Shown here piece after piece: positions 16,464 to 27,595 of a DNA stretch of 64,000 bases (the first letter of the stretch is position 1; each line of letters starts with the position of its first letter). The stretch is from Burkholderia sp. Bp8992 (GTDB taxonomy: Bacteria; Pseudomonadota; Gammaproteobacteria; Burkholderiales; Burkholderiaceae), in assembly GCF_003853705.1 (NCBI RefSeq), contig NZ_QTQI01000017.1, positions 62,001 to 126,000 of the forward strand, written 5' to 3'. The notes under the pieces were generated by a model, which worked only from the letters and a program-made list of their open reading frames with translations, was not told where the DNA came from and did no database searches. The translations under genes were made by a program, and so were the position numbers.

Positions 16464-18248
16464 ATGAAGACGATGGTGCGCAACAAGACCTTCTGGGTGT
16501 TTCTCGTGGTGCTGTTCGCGCTGCCGGTGCTGCCCGGCGCGCTGCAGGTGCCCGAGTACTGGATCACGCTGCTGAACTACATCGGCCTCTATGCGATCGT
16601 CGCAATCGGGCTCGTGCTGCTGACAGGCGTCGGCGGGATGACGAGCTTCGGGCAGGCGGCGTTTGTCGGCATCGGCGCCTATGCGACCGCGTTCCTGACG
16701 ACACGCTACGGCGTGTCGCCGTGGCTAGCGCTGATCGTCGGCGTCGTGCTGACGGCGCTCGTCGCGCTCGTGCTGGGCGCGGTCACGATGCGGCTGTCCG
16801 GGCACTTCCTGCCGCTCGGCACGATCGCGTGGGGCCTCGCGCTGTTCTACCTGTTCGGCAACCTCGAATTGCTCGGCAAGTACGACGGGATCAACGGGAT
16901 TCCGGCGCTGAACCTGTTCGGCATCACGCTCGAAAGCGGCCGCAGCCTGTACTTCCTGATCTGGGCGGTCGTCCTGGCCGCGATCGTGTCGGTGCAGAAC
17001 CTGCTGAACAGCCGGCCGGGACGCGCGATCCGCGCGCTGCGCGGCGGCGGCGTGATGGCCGAGGCGATGGGCGTGAACACCGCGTGGATGCGCGTGGTGA
17101 TCTTCGTCTACGCGGCGGTGCTGGCAGCCGTGTCGGGCTTCCTGTACGCGCACCTGCAGCGGGCGGTGAACCCGACCCCGTTCGGCCTGAACCACGGGAT
17201 CGAATTCCTGTTCATGGCCGTGGTCGGCGGCGTATCGCATGTGTGGGGCGCGGTGCTCGGCGCGGCGATCCTCACCGTGCTGCAGGACTATCTGCAGACG
17301 CTGCTGCCGAAGCTGCTCGGCTCGGAAGGTAACTTCGAGATCATCGTGTTCGGCGTGCTGATGGTGCTGTTGCTGCAGTACGCGCGCCAGGGCGTGTGGC
17401 CTTTCGTTGCCAGGCTGTTCCCGCGCGGGCCGCGTGCGCATGTGCCGGAGCAGGCCGATTCGTTGCCGCAGCGCGCGAAGCCAACGGCCGGCGAGCCGCT
17501 GCTCGTCGTCGACAACGCACGCAAGCAGTTCGGCGGCCTTGTGGCCGTCAACGACGTCAGCTTCGACGTGAAAGCGGGGCAGATCATCGGGCTGATCGGG
17601 CCGAACGGTGCCGGCAAGTCGACTACGTTCAACCTCGTGACGGGCGTGCTGAAGCCGACGGGCGGCACGATCACGTTCCGTGGTGAGCGCATCGACGGGC
17701 TCACGTCGCGCCAGATTGTCCGTCGCGGTATCGGCCGCACGTTCCAGCACGTGAAGCTGCTGCCTGCGATGACGGTGCTCGAGAACGTCGCGATCGGCGC
17801 GCATCTGCGCGGCCATACGGGCGTGTGGCGCAGCATCGCGCGGCTCAATGCGCACGAGGAAGCGCAGTTGCTGGCGGAAGCCGCACGCCAGATCCGGCGC
17901 GTGGGGCTCGAGAAGCACATGTACGACGAAGCAGGCAGCCTCGCGCTCGGCCAGCAGCGGATTCTCGAAATCGCACGCGCGCTGTGCTGCGATCCGACAC
18001 TGCTGCTGCTCGACGAGCCGGCTGCCGGGTTGCGTTACCAGGAGAAGCAGCAGCTCGCCGACCTATTGCGGCGGCTGAAAGCGGAAGGCATGAGCGTGTT
18101 GCTCGTGGAACATGACATGGATTTCGTGATGAATCTCACCGACCGGCTGGTGGTGATGGAGTTCGGCACGCGGATCGCGGAAGGGCTGCCGCAGGATGTG
18201 CAGCAGGATCCGGCCGTGCTCGAGGCGTATCTGGGCGGGGTGGAGTGA
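16464..18248 (+). CDS. Fused HAAT permease-ATPase (LivM-LivG) of system 2
   Basis: A 594-residue fusion. Residues 1 to about 312 are a LivM-type permease ([58 protein letters not shown]). Residues about 313-343 are a polar, Pro/Arg-rich linker. Residues about 345-594 are a LivG-type ATPase with Walker [10 protein letters not shown] (379-387), signature [16 protein letters not shown] and Walker [12 protein letters not shown]. No stop or frameshift separates the halves, so it is a true single gene. The fusion fixes permease:ATPase stoichiometry. It starts 4 bp after the livH-like gene, and its TGA overlaps the livF ATG. Confidence 0.93.
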   Translation: MKTMVRNKTFWVFLVVLFALPVLPGALQVPEYWITLLNYIGLYAIVAIGLVLLTGVGGMTSFGQAAFVGIGAYATAFLTTRYGVSPWLALIVGVVLTALVALVLGAVTMRLSGHFLPLGTIAWGLALFYLFGNLELLGKYDGINGIPALNLFGITLESGRSLYFLIWAVVLAAIVSVQNLLNSRPGRAIRALRGGGVMAEAMGVNTAWMRVVIFVYAAVLAAVSGFLYAHLQRAVNPTPFGLNHGIEFLFMAVVGGVSHVWGAVLGAAILTVLQDYLQTLLPKLLGSEGNFEIIVFGVLMVLLLQYARQGVWPFVARLFPRGPRAHVPEQADSLPQRAKPTAGEPLLVVDNARKQFGGLVAVNDVSFDVKAGQIIGLIGPNGAGKSTTFNLVTGVLKPTGGTITFRGERIDGLTSRQIVRRGIGRTFQHVKLLPAMTVLENVAIGAHLRGHTGVWRSIARLNAHEEAQLLAEAARQIRRVGLEKHMYDEAGSLALGQQRILEIARALCCDPTLLLLDEPAAGLRYQEKQQLADLLRRLKAEGMSVLLVEHDMDFVMNLTDRLVVMEFGTRIAEGLPQDVQQDPAVLEAYLGGVE

Positions 18249-19003
18249 TGACGGACACGACGATACCGATTCTCGAAGTGCGCGAGCTGGCGGTGCGGTA
18301 CGGGAAGGTGGAGGCGCTGCACGGCGCGGCGATCAAGGTCGGCGCCGGGCAGATCGTCAGCGTGATCGGCCCGAACGGCGCGGGCAAGTCGACGCTGCTG
18401 AACGCGATCATGGGCGCGTTGCCGGTAACGGGGCATGCATCGGGTGCGGTCGTATATCGCGGCAAGGACGTTGGCGCATTACCGGTCGAGCAGCGTGTCG
18501 CGCGCGGGATGTGCCTCGTACCGGAAAAGCGCGAGCTGTTCAGCACGATGACGGTCGAGGACAACCTCGTGCTGGGTGCGTATCGCCGCAAGCAGGCGGG
18601 GGAATCGAACTTCCTCGACCAGCTTGATCACGTGTTTGCGCTGTTTCCGCGGCTGAAGGAGCGCCGTAAGCAGGCGGCCGGCACGCTGTCCGGCGGCGAG
18701 CGGCAGATGCTTGCGGTCGGTCGCGCGCTGATGGGCAAGCCCGACCTGCTGATGCTCGACGAGCCGAGCCTCGGGCTCGCGCCGCTGATCGTGAAGGAGA
18801 TCTTTCATATCATCAGCGCGTTGCGCGGTACGGGCGTGGCGACGCTGCTGATCGAACAGAACGCGCGGGCTGCGTTGCAGATCTCGGACTACGGCTACGT
18901 GCTGGAAACCGGTGAGTTTGCGCTGGAGGGGCCGGCTGCCGAGCTCGCGCAGAATCCGCGCGTGATCGAAACGTACCTTGGGCTGGCGAAGAAAACGGCT
19001 TGA
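18248..19003 (+). CDS. HAAT-family ABC ATPase, LivF-like (system 2)
   Basis: A 251-residue ATPase with canonical Walker [10 protein letters not shown] (41-49), signature [16 protein letters not shown] and Walker [14 protein letters not shown], unlike its system 1 counterpart which has Arg in Walker A. The ATG at 18248 uses the last base of the preceding TGA (TGATG), indicating translational coupling. Last gene of the operon, followed at once by the terminator/parS palindrome. Confidence 0.93.
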   Translation: MTDTTIPILEVRELAVRYGKVEALHGAAIKVGAGQIVSVIGPNGAGKSTLLNAIMGALPVTGHASGAVVYRGKDVGALPVEQRVARGMCLVPEKRELFSTMTVEDNLVLGAYRRKQAGESNFLDQLDHVFALFPRLKERRKQAAGTLSGGERQMLAVGRALMGKPDLLMLDEPSLGLAPLIVKEIFHIISALRGTGVATLLIEQNARAALQISDYGYVLETGEFALEGPAAELAQNPRVIETYLGLAKKTA

Positions 19004-19029
19004 TGGTTGGGCAGTTGGCGGGAAACGAG

Positions 19030-19060
19030 CGGCGTGTTTCACGTGAAACACGCCGTTTTT
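19030..19060 (+). terminator. Terminator of HAAT operon 2, built on a parS palindrome
   Basis: A perfect 26-nt palindrome from 19030 to 19055 (CGGCGTGTTTCAC and its complement) followed by a T5 run (19056-19060). As RNA it folds into an 11-bp stem with a minimal loop, sited 27 nt after the livF stop. The centre is parS. Confidence 0.85.
19035..19050. other. parS: parS centromere site (16/16)
   Basis: TGTTTCACGTGAAACA matches the universal chromosomal parS consensus exactly and is a perfect palindrome. ParB (23034-23927) is the expected binding protein; clamp loading here would help position the origin region. It lies about 4 kb from parAB and doubles as the stem of a terminator. Confidence 0.93.
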
Positions 19061-19455
19061 GTTTGCGGTGAAGTCTTGATGGCCTCAGGTGTGAGGATAA
19101 GTGGCGAGGGAACAGTCGGAAGATCTGTGCTGAGGCGGCTTGTTCCACCGGCCGATGATGTATCGAACCCTCGGTGGACAAGTATTGGGGCAACCGGCAG
19201 AAATGCTGTGAGGAGGAGGGTGGGCACAGCGTGTCGCGTTCGTTTTGTCGCGCCGGCCACAGACCACAGACATCGAGCGGATTACGAATTCCTCGTGGCC
19301 AAGTTTTTGCACAGACCCAACGATTTGCGGCGGACCGCCCACAGCCATTGCTGGAGCGGCTCCGACAACCCGGATTCACCCGTCCACAGCCGAAAAAACG
19401 ACGAAATGCACAGACCCTACCATTCGGACGGCATTCGGGTGAAAAGCGAACCCGT

Positions 19456-19461
19456 TATAAT
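19456..19461 (+). promoter_or_regulatory. Candidate -10 element of the mnmG promoter
   Basis: Perfect TATAAT 57 nt upstream of the mnmG start. No good -35 hexamer lies 16-18 bp upstream, so the -35 is weak or an activator helps. Confidence 0.5.
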
Positions 19462-19517
19462 TCGGCCCATACATTTCTCTGATAGGTTCGTGCGCAGCTC
19501 TGCGTGCGGAATCCACC

Positions 19518-21488
19518 ATGCTTTTTCCCACAGAATTTGACGTCATCGTCGTCGGTGGCGGTCATGCCGGCACGGAAGCCGCGCTGGCGTCTGCCCGTAT
19601 GGGCGCGAAGACGCTGCTGCTGACTCACAACATCGAAACGCTCGGGCAGATGAGCTGCAATCCGTCGATCGGCGGCATTGGCAAGGGCCATCTGGTCAAG
19701 GAAGTCGACGCGCTGGGCGGCGCAATGGCCGCGGCCACGGACGAGAGCGGTATTCAGTTCCGGATCCTCAATTCGTCGAAGGGCCCGGCCGTGCGGGCGA
19801 CGCGTGCACAGGCCGACCGCATCCTGTACAAGGCTGCGATCCGCCATCGGCTCGAGAACCAGCCGAACCTCTGGCTGTTCCAGCAGGCCGTCGACGACCT
19901 GATGGTCGAAGGCGACCGCGTGGTGGGCGCCGTTACGCAGATCGGCATCCGCTTCCGCTCCCGCGCGGTCGTGCTGACCGCCGGCACGTTCCTCGACGGC
20001 AAGATCCACGTCGGCCTGAACAACTACACGGGCGGCCGTGCGGGCGATCCGGCGGCCGTGTCGCTGTCGTCGCGCCTGAAGGAGCTGAAGCTGCCGCAGG
20101 GCCGCCTGAAGACCGGTACACCGCCGCGTATCGACGGCCGGACGATCGACTTCTCGCAGCTCGACGAGCAGCCGGGCGACCTCGATCCGATCCCCGTGTT
20201 CTCGTTCCTGGGGCGCGCGGAACAGCATCCGCAGCAGCTGCCGTGCTGGGTCACGCACACGAATGAGCGCACCCACGACATCATTCGCGGCGGCCTCGAC
20301 CGTTCGCCTATGTATACAGGCGTGATCGAAGGCGTCGGGCCGCGCTATTGCCCGTCGATCGAGGACAAGATCCACCGGTTCGCATCGAAGGAATCGCATC
20401 AGATCTTCCTCGAGCCGGAAGGGCTGACGACCAACGAGTTCTACCCGAACGGGATCTCGACGAGCCTGCCGTTCGACGTCCAGCTCGAGCTCGTGCACTC
20501 GATGCGCGGACTCGAGAATGCGCACATCCTGCGCCCCGGCTACGCGATCGAGTACGACTACTTCGACCCGCGCGCGTTGAAGGCGTCGCTCGAAACGAAG
20601 GCGATCAACGGGCTGTTCTTTGCGGGCCAGATCAACGGCACGACCGGCTACGAAGAAGCGGCAGCGCAGGGCCTGCTGGCCGGCCTCAATGCAGGCCGCT
20701 ACGTGCAGGAGAAGGACGCATGGTGTCCGCGCCGCGACCAAGCCTACCTGGGCGTGCTGGTCGACGATCTCGTGACGCGTGGTGTGGCCGAGCCGTACCG
20801 GATGTTCACGAGCCGCGCCGAGTATCGCCTGAGCCTGCGTGAAGACAATGCCGACATGCGCCTGACCGAGATTGGTCGCGAGCTGGGGCTCGTGGACGAC
20901 GCGCGCTGGGACGCATTCAGCCGGAAGCGCGACGCTGTTTCACGTGAAACCGAACGCCTGAAGTCGACGTGGGTCACGCCGAAGACGCTGCCGCCGGAAG
21001 AGGCGACTGCGCTGCTGGGCAAGGCCATCGATCACGAATACAGCCTCGCCGATCTGCTGCGCCGCCCGGGTATCAGCTACGACGGCGTGTGCGGCCTGAA
21101 GGGCGGCGAATGCGGCCCTGCGGAACCGCTGGCCGACGATCCCGTGCTGCTCGAGCAGATCAAGGAGCAGGTCGAGATCGGTATCAAGTATCAGGGCTAT
21201 ATCGAGCGTCAGGCATCCGAGATCGAGCGCAACGATGCGAACGAGAACACGCGTTTGCCGGACGGGATCGATTACCGTGAAGTGCGCGGGCTATCGTTTG
21301 AAGTGAGCCAGAAGCTCAACGAGTTCCGGCCGGAAACGATCGGGCAGGCGTCGCGTATTTCGGGCGTCACGCCGGCGGCGATCTCGCTGTTGATGGTGCA
21401 CCTGAAGCGCCGCGGCCTGGGTCGCCGGAATGGTACTGCCGCCGAGGCAACGGAGCAGGGGGACGGTGCCGTCCCGACGCAACAATGA
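19518..21488 (+). CDS. mnmG: tRNA uridine-5-carboxymethylaminomethyl modification enzyme, FAD subunit
   Basis: MnmG (GidA), 656 residues, the FAD-binding partner of MnmE that installs the cmnm5 group on wobble uridine 34 of several tRNAs, using methylene-tetrahydrofolate. The FAD motif [14 protein letters not shown] is at about residues 8-21, followed by the family blocks [20 protein letters not shown] and [15 protein letters not shown], then [20 protein letters not shown]. The C-terminal tRNA/MnmE-binding helices are complete, with a short Ala/Glu-rich tail. A parS site is embedded in the coding sequence (20936-20951). It overlaps rsmG by 4 nt, the usual gidA-gidB-parA-parB order. Confidence 0.98.
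   Translation: MLFPTEFDVIVVGGGHAGTEAALASARMGAKTLLLTHNIETLGQMSCNPSIGGIGKGHLVKEVDALGGAMAAATDESGIQFRILNSSKGPAVRATRAQADRILYKAAIRHRLENQPNLWLFQQAVDDLMVEGDRVVGAVTQIGIRFRSRAVVLTAGTFLDGKIHVGLNNYTGGRAGDPAAVSLSSRLKELKLPQGRLKTGTPPRIDGRTIDFSQLDEQPGDLDPIPVFSFLGRAEQHPQQLPCWVTHTNERTHDIIRGGLDRSPMYTGVIEGVGPRYCPSIEDKIHRFASKESHQIFLEPEGLTTNEFYPNGISTSLPFDVQLELVHSMRGLENAHILRPGYAIEYDYFDPRALKASLETKAINGLFFAGQINGTTGYEEAAAQGLLAGLNAGRYVQEKDAWCPRRDQAYLGVLVDDLVTRGVAEPYRMFTSRAEYRLSLREDNADMRLTEIGRELGLVDDARWDAFSRKRDAVSRETERLKSTWVTPKTLPPEEATALLGKAIDHEYSLADLLRRPGISYDGVCGLKGGECGPAEPLADDPVLLEQIKEQVEIGIKYQGYIERQASEIERNDANENTRLPDGIDYREVRGLSFEVSQKLNEFRPETIGQASRISGVTPAAISLLMVHLKRRGLGRRNGTAAEATEQGDGAVPTQQ
20936..20951. other. parS: parS centromere site inside mnmG (15/16)
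   Basis: TGTTTCACGTGAAACC differs from consensus only at the last base; the 14-bp core GTTTCACGTGAAAC is a perfect palindrome. In the mnmG frame it encodes the residues AVSRET of an exposed helical region. It is 1.9 kb from the first parS and about 2 kb upstream of parB. Confidence 0.88.
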
Positions 21489-22171
21489 CGGCGCGTCGCG
21501 CGCCGGCGGTTAATCGGGACGTACTGGAACAGATGCTCGTCGAAGGCACGACGGCGCTCGACCTCACGTTGACGGATACACAACGCAACCAGCTGCTCGA
21601 CTACGTCGCGCTGCTCGGCAAGTGGAACGCGGTCTACAACCTGACCGCGATTCGCGACCCGAAGCAGATGCTGATCCAGCACATCCTCGATTCGCTTTCG
21701 ATCGTCCCGCATCTGCGCGGCCGTGCGTCGGCGCGTGTGCTCGACGTCGGCTCGGGCGGCGGGCTGCCCGGTATCGTGCTGGCGATCGTCGAGCCGGGCT
21801 GGCTGGTCACGCTGAACGATATCGTGCAGAAGAAGTCTGCATTCCAGACGCAGATGCGCGCGGAGCTGAAGCTGGCGAACCTGTCGGTGGTCACCGGGCG
21901 GGTCGAATCGCTGCAGCCGGGTATCGAAGTGCCGGAAAAATTCGACATGATCGTATCCCGCGCTTTCGCGGATCTGTCCGACTTCGTTAAACTTGCTCGA
22001 CATCTGGTCGCGCCGGGCGGATCGATCTGGGCAATGAAAGGCGTCCACCCGGATGATGAAATTGCGCGCTTGCCGGAAGGCAGCCGCGTGAAGCAGACGA
22101 TACGGCTGGCCGTGCCGATGCTCGATGCCGAGCGGCATCTGTTCGAAGTGGCCGTCGACGACGCGAATTGA
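21485..22171 (+). CDS. rsmG: 16S rRNA (guanine527-N7)-methyltransferase
   Basis: RsmG (GidB), 228 residues, methylates N7 of G527 in 16S rRNA using S-adenosylmethionine; loss in other bacteria gives low-level streptomycin resistance. The SAM-binding glycine-rich loop [17 protein letters not shown] is at about 83-99. The family start ([20 protein letters not shown]) and the C-terminal block ([18 protein letters not shown]) are present. The ATG at 21485 overlaps the mnmG stop. It is followed after 51 bp by parA. Confidence 0.97.
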   Translation: MTARRAPAVNRDVLEQMLVEGTTALDLTLTDTQRNQLLDYVALLGKWNAVYNLTAIRDPKQMLIQHILDSLSIVPHLRGRASARVLDVGSGGGLPGIVLAIVEPGWLVTLNDIVQKKSAFQTQMRAELKLANLSVVTGRVESLQPGIEVPEKFDMIVSRAFADLSDFVKLARHLVAPGGSIWAMKGVHPDDEIARLPEGSRVKQTIRLAVPMLDAERHLFEVAVDDAN

Positions 22172-22222
22172 AGGCACGCAGTAGCGTGCCGTTTGTTTGA
22201 AGGTAAAGGGAACACACCAACG

Positions 22223-23002
22223 ATGGCAAAGATCTTCTGCGTTGCGAACCAGAAGGGGGGCGTCGGCAAGACGACGACATCGGTCAATCTCGCCGCAAGC
22301 CTTGCAGCGCAGGAGCAACGAGTCCTGCTGATCGATCTCGACCCGCAGGGCAACGCGACGATGGGCAGCGGGATCGACAAGGCCGCCTGCGAAGCGACCG
22401 TGTACGAGGTACTGGTCGACGGCGTGTCGGTGACCGACGCGCGCATTCGCCCGGACGGCGTCACCTACGACGTGCTGCCCGCGAACCGCGAGTTGTCCGG
22501 TGCCGAGATCGAACTGATCAGCATCGATAACCGCGAGCGCCGTCTGAAGGCCGCGCTCGAGCGCGTGGCCGACGACTACGATTTCGTGCTGATCGATTGC
22601 CCGCCGACGCTGTCGTTGCTGACGCTGAACGGGCTGTGCGCGGCACATGGCGTCGTGATCCCGATGCAATGCGAGTACTTCGCGCTGGAGGGGTTGTCGG
22701 ACCTCGTCAACACGATTAAGCAGGTTCACGCGAACATGAACCGCGACCTGAAGATCATCGGCTTGCTGCGCGTGATGTTCGACCCGCGCATCACGCTGCA
22801 GCAGCAAGTCTCCGATCAACTGAAAGCGCACTTCGGCGACAAGGTGTTCGACGCGGTGATTCCGCGCAATGTGCGTCTGGCGGAAGCGCCGAGCTACGGG
22901 TTGCCGGGCGTCGTGTTCGACCGCAGCTCGCGCGGTGCGCAAGCGTATCTCCAGTTCGGTGCCGAGATGATTGAACGCGTGCGCGCGTTCGAGGTGTCGT
23001 GA
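22223..23002 (+). CDS. parA: Chromosome partitioning ATPase ParA (Soj)
   Basis: A 259-residue Walker-type ATPase that forms nucleoid-bound gradients to pull ParB-parS complexes apart. The deviant Walker A is KGGVGKTT at residues 11-18, with signature Lys11 and catalytic Lys16. Walker A' is LLIDLDPQGNAT and Walker B is FVLIDCPPTLSLLT. The chromosomal type lacks the N-terminal helix-turn-helix of plasmid type Ia ParA. I chose the ATG at 22223 since MAKIFCVANQ is the standard family start; an in-frame ATG at 22193 adds ten residues without homology. Together with ParB and the parS sites it forms the chromosome 1 segregation system. Confidence 0.97.
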   Translation: MAKIFCVANQKGGVGKTTTSVNLAASLAAQEQRVLLIDLDPQGNATMGSGIDKAACEATVYEVLVDGVSVTDARIRPDGVTYDVLPANRELSGAEIELISIDNRERRLKAALERVADDYDFVLIDCPPTLSLLTLNGLCAAHGVVIPMQCEYFALEGLSDLVNTIKQVHANMNRDLKIIGLLRVMFDPRITLQQQVSDQLKAHFGDKVFDAVIPRNVRLAEAPSYGLPGVVFDRSSRGAQAYLQFGAEMIERVRAFEVS

Positions 23003-23033
23003 TCCGGACATGAGCGAAGCGAGGAAGAAAGAC

Positions 23034-23927
23034 ATGAACGCGGTACCAAAGAAGAAGGGCTTGGGACGTGGCCTCGAAGCGCTGCTCGGCGGCAGTGCCG
23101 ATATCACCGAAGCGGTGAAGATCGAAGGGGCACCGAACACGCTCGCGCTCGGCAAGCTGCAGGCCGGCAAGTACCAGCCGCGGACGCGGATGGACGAGGG
23201 CAGCCTGCAGGAGCTCGCGGCGAGCATTCGCGCGCAGGGCGTGATGCAGCCGATCCTGGTACGGCCCATTTCATCAGACAAATACGAGATCATCGCGGGC
23301 GAGCGGCGTTTCCGTGCAGCGCGCCTGGCCGGCCTCGATGAAGTGCCGGTACTCGTGAAGGACGTATCCGATCAGGCCGCCGCCGCGATGGCGCTGATCG
23401 AGAACATCCAGCGCGAGGACCTGAACCCGCTTGAAGAAGCGCACGGTATCCAGCGCCTGCTCGACGAATTCGGTTTCACGCACGAACAGGCGGCCGAATC
23501 GGTCGGCCGTTCGCGCAGCGCGGTGTCGAACCTGCTGCGCCTGCTGAACCTCGCGTCGCCGGTGCAGACGATGCTGCTGGCCGGCGATCTCGACATGGGC
23601 CACGCGCGTGCGCTGCTCGCCGTCGATGCGGCAACGCAGATCACGCTCGCGCATCAGGTCGTCAACAAGCGCATGTCGGTGCGCGAGACCGAGAAGCTGG
23701 TGTCGCACACGACGAAGGAAGCGCCGGCCGTGAAGGCGCGCGCGAAAGACGATGGCGGCCGCGATACGCGCCGTCTCGAGGAGGAGTTGTCTGACCTGCT
23801 CGCGTCGACCGTGAAGATCAAGCTCGGCCGCCGCGGACGCGGGCAGGTGTTGATCGACTTCGGCAACCTCGACGCGCTCGAAGGCATTCTCGCGCGGCTG
23901 CGCGGCAACGTCGCAACTGAAGAATAA
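23034..23927 (+). CDS. parB: Chromosome partitioning protein ParB (Spo0J)
   Basis: A 297-residue CTP-dependent DNA clamp that loads at parS and spreads. The N-terminal ParA-interacting segment is KKKGLGRGLEALLGG (6-20). The CTP-binding ParB/Srx domain follows, with GERRFRAARL at 89-98 and ENIQREDLNPLEEA. The parS-reading helix-turn-helix (EQAAESVGRSRSAVSNLLRL) and a C-terminal dimer domain complete it. Start: ATG 23034 has GAGGAA 8-12 nt upstream. The in-frame ATG at 23010 (MSEARKKD) is less well placed but possible. It lies 31 bp after parA. Confidence 0.97.
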   Translation: MNAVPKKKGLGRGLEALLGGSADITEAVKIEGAPNTLALGKLQAGKYQPRTRMDEGSLQELAASIRAQGVMQPILVRPISSDKYEIIAGERRFRAARLAGLDEVPVLVKDVSDQAAAAMALIENIQREDLNPLEEAHGIQRLLDEFGFTHEQAAESVGRSRSAVSNLLRLLNLASPVQTMLLAGDLDMGHARALLAVDAATQITLAHQVVNKRMSVRETEKLVSHTTKEAPAVKARAKDDGGRDTRRLEEELSDLLASTVKIKLGRRGRGQVLIDFGNLDALEGILARLRGNVATEE

Positions 23928-23937
23928 CGGGCCGCCG

Positions 23938-25068
23938 ATGGAGGAGACGGGTGCATCGGCACCGCGCCGGTGGCTCGGCTGGCTTGTGCAGGAACCGGTT
24001 CTGTCGGTGCTTGCGCTCGGCCTGATCGTGCTGCAATGGGTGCGTCCGCAACCATTTGGGGTGCTTGCCGGTCGCGTCGACTGGCAGACCGTCGCGACGC
24101 TCGCGGGCCTGCTGATGCTGACCAAGGCGCTCGAGCTGTCCGGCTGCCTGATGTGGCTCGCGCACCGCATCGTTCATCACGTGCATTCCGAGCGCGGGCT
24201 CGCGATGCTGCTCGTCGGGTTCGCCGCGGTGCTGTCGATGTGGCTCACCAACGACGTCGCGCTGTTCGTCGTCGTGCCGTTGATGGTGTCGCTGCGTGCG
24301 CTGACCCCGCTGCCGTTCCGTCGCCTCGTGATCGTCGTCGCACTGGCCGTCAACGCGGGGTCCGTCGCGACACCGCTCGGCAACCCCCAGAATCTGTTCC
24401 TGTGGCAATTGAGCGGCGTGTCGTTCGGGCGTTTCGTGGTCACGCTCGGGCCGCTCGCACTTGCGCTGATGGCGCTGCTGCTCGTGCTTACCGCATGCGT
24501 GTTTCGCGCGAAGCCGCTCGACCTGTCGGGCGACGCCGACGCATTCCCCGTACAACGCATGCACGCGCTGATCGCGGCGGTGCTGTTCGCCGCGTTCGTG
24601 TTGCTCGCCGATGCGCACCATCCGCTGCCCGGCCTTGTCGGCGTCGCCATCGTGCTGCTCGCCGTCAAACGTGACGCAGTCCTGAAGATCGACTGGCTGC
24701 TGCTGCTGATCTTCGTCCTGATGTTCGTCGTGCTGCGCACGGCGGCTGCGCTGCCCGTCGTGCACGACATGATCGCGCATGCGCAACTCGATTCGCCGCT
24801 GCGCGTCTATGCCGCCGGCGCGCTGCTGTCACAGGTCATCAGCAATGTGCCGGCCGCGATCCTGCTGTCGGAATTCACGCACGACTGGCGCGCGCTCGCA
24901 TTCGGCGTATCGGTCGGCGGTTTCGGTTTCGCGATCGGCTCGCTCGCGAACCTGATCGCGGTGCGTCTCGCGAAGGAGCCGCGCATGTGGCTGCCGTTTC
25001 ATCTGGTGTCGATTCCGTTCGCGCTCGTGAGCGCGGTACTCGGCGCGTGGCTGCTCGTTCACGGTTGA
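23938..25068 (+). CDS. SLC13/ArsB-type ion transporter
   Basis: A 376-residue polytopic inner-membrane protein with about ten hydrophobic segments. It resembles the ion transporter superfamily (arsenite/Na+:dicarboxylate/NhaD-like): the pseudo-repeated motif SMWLTNDVALFVVVPLMV, then SVATPLGNPQNLFLW, and in the second half SQVISNVPAAILLSEFT. N-terminal residues about 1-15 are hydrophilic. It starts only 10 bp after parB and so is probably co-transcribed with parAB, although a transport role has no obvious tie to segregation. Substrate not readable. Confidence 0.8.
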   Translation: MEETGASAPRRWLGWLVQEPVLSVLALGLIVLQWVRPQPFGVLAGRVDWQTVATLAGLLMLTKALELSGCLMWLAHRIVHHVHSERGLAMLLVGFAAVLSMWLTNDVALFVVVPLMVSLRALTPLPFRRLVIVVALAVNAGSVATPLGNPQNLFLWQLSGVSFGRFVVTLGPLALALMALLLVLTACVFRAKPLDLSGDADAFPVQRMHALIAAVLFAAFVLLADAHHPLPGLVGVAIVLLAVKRDAVLKIDWLLLLIFVLMFVVLRTAAALPVVHDMIAHAQLDSPLRVYAAGALLSQVISNVPAAILLSEFTHDWRALAFGVSVGGFGFAIGSLANLIAVRLAKEPRMWLPFHLVSIPFALVSAVLGAWLLVHG

Positions 25069-25525
25069 GCAAGGCGGGGGTGCGCGGCACAGGTGCGCGA
25101 TTCCCGCGACGGAGAGGGCGCACAGCGTTCGCAGTGGCTACAGGCTGTTGATAAGTGCTGCAACCCACAGTCGAACATCTGTGGTGGCGCGACAACTGAT
25201 TGGATGTATCGATGCGTGAGCGTCCGGCCGAAATTCGCACGTTGCGCGCGGTCGATCGGCCGCGGCGTTTCGCGTGTTCAGTCCGTCGCGCCGAGTCATT
25301 CCGCGCGGTTGCTTTGCCGCACCTTCCCCGTGGTGATCGCGCCGCTCCGTCCGGGCCCGTATCGGGCATCGTTTTCCCGTCATTCCCCCTATCATCGGCA
25401 TTTTTCGCGCAAGAAATACCGGTGCAAAAAAGCGACCTTACAACTGTCATCGTACGTCGTCGAATCGGGTGTTTTTTCACATGATGAGGCGTCGTTTTAT
25501 GCAGGTTTTTGTCGCGTCTAAAGCC

Positions 25526-25554
25526 TTGAATCACTTGCAACTATCGCTTACAAT
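25526..25554 (+). promoter_or_regulatory. Promoter of the atp operon
   Basis: TTGAAT (25526-25531) and TACAAT (25549-25554) with 17-bp spacing; four and five of six consensus matches. The predicted start near 25561 gives a leader of about 75 nt before atpI. Confidence 0.75.
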
Positions 25555-25577
25555 CGCCCGGATTTGTTAGCTAGGCA

Positions 25578-25605
25578 CCCCTGAAAGCTTTCAGAAAGCT
25601 TGGGG
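25578..25605 (+). repeat. Hairpin in the atp leader
   Basis: CCCC (25578-25581) and AAGCTT (25585-25590) pair with AAGCTT (25596-25601) and GGGG (25602-25605), with a TGA bulge and TCAGA loop. It lies in the 5' untranslated leader, about 30 nt before the atpI ATG, and might influence translation or mRNA stability. Confidence 0.45.
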
Positions 25606-25635
25606 TCGGGTTCAAGGACTTTGCGGAAGATTGCG

Positions 25636-27466
<1,831 letters not shown>

Positions 27467-27523
27467 GGTTCCTCGGAAATATGCGTCCGGCGCAAGCCGG
27501 CGCAGGGCGGAACGGAGACTTGG

Positions 27524-27554
27524 GGCGCTGATCGAATGCAACTCGATGAGCGCC
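27524..27554 (+). repeat. Intercistronic hairpin between atpE and atpF
   Basis: GGCGCT-G-ATCGA (27524-27535) pairs with TCGAT-G-AGCGCC (27543-27554): 11 base pairs interrupted by one G-G mismatch, loop ATGCAAC. A T-rich stretch (TTTCATTTTT) follows after about 6 nt. It could act as a leaky terminator or mRNA stabiliser giving more c-subunit than downstream products. Confidence 0.6.
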
Positions 27555-27595
27555 TTACCGTTTCATTTTTCCGGAATAGCAGATAAGGAAACACC

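Larger units (their letters stand above)
19004..19517 (+). other. Intergenic region, HAAT system 2 to mnmG
   Basis: 514 bp. The left end has the terminator containing parS (19030-19060). The right end has a perfect -10 (19456-19461) for mnmG. The middle (19080-19440) holds no supportable ORF. It is lower in GC than its neighbours and rich in CCACAG/CACAGAC words (about 19255-19400), but I found no DnaA box within one mismatch. Confidence 0.5.
25069..25635 (+). other. Intergenic region upstream of the atp operon
   Basis: 567 bp without a supportable ORF and lower in GC towards its right end. It holds a DnaA-box-like nonamer TGTTGATAA (25146-25154, one mismatch to TGTGGATAA) and a short inverted repeat CCACAG/CTGTGG (25165-25170/25179-25184). 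The atp promoter (25526-25554) and a leader hairpin (25578-25605) are listed separately. Region 25200-25500 shows nothing I can interpret. Confidence 0.5.

Noticed and set aside
25146-25154. DnaA box upstream of the atp operon as evidence of an origin
   Set aside because: Single nonamer with one mismatch and no companions; not enough.
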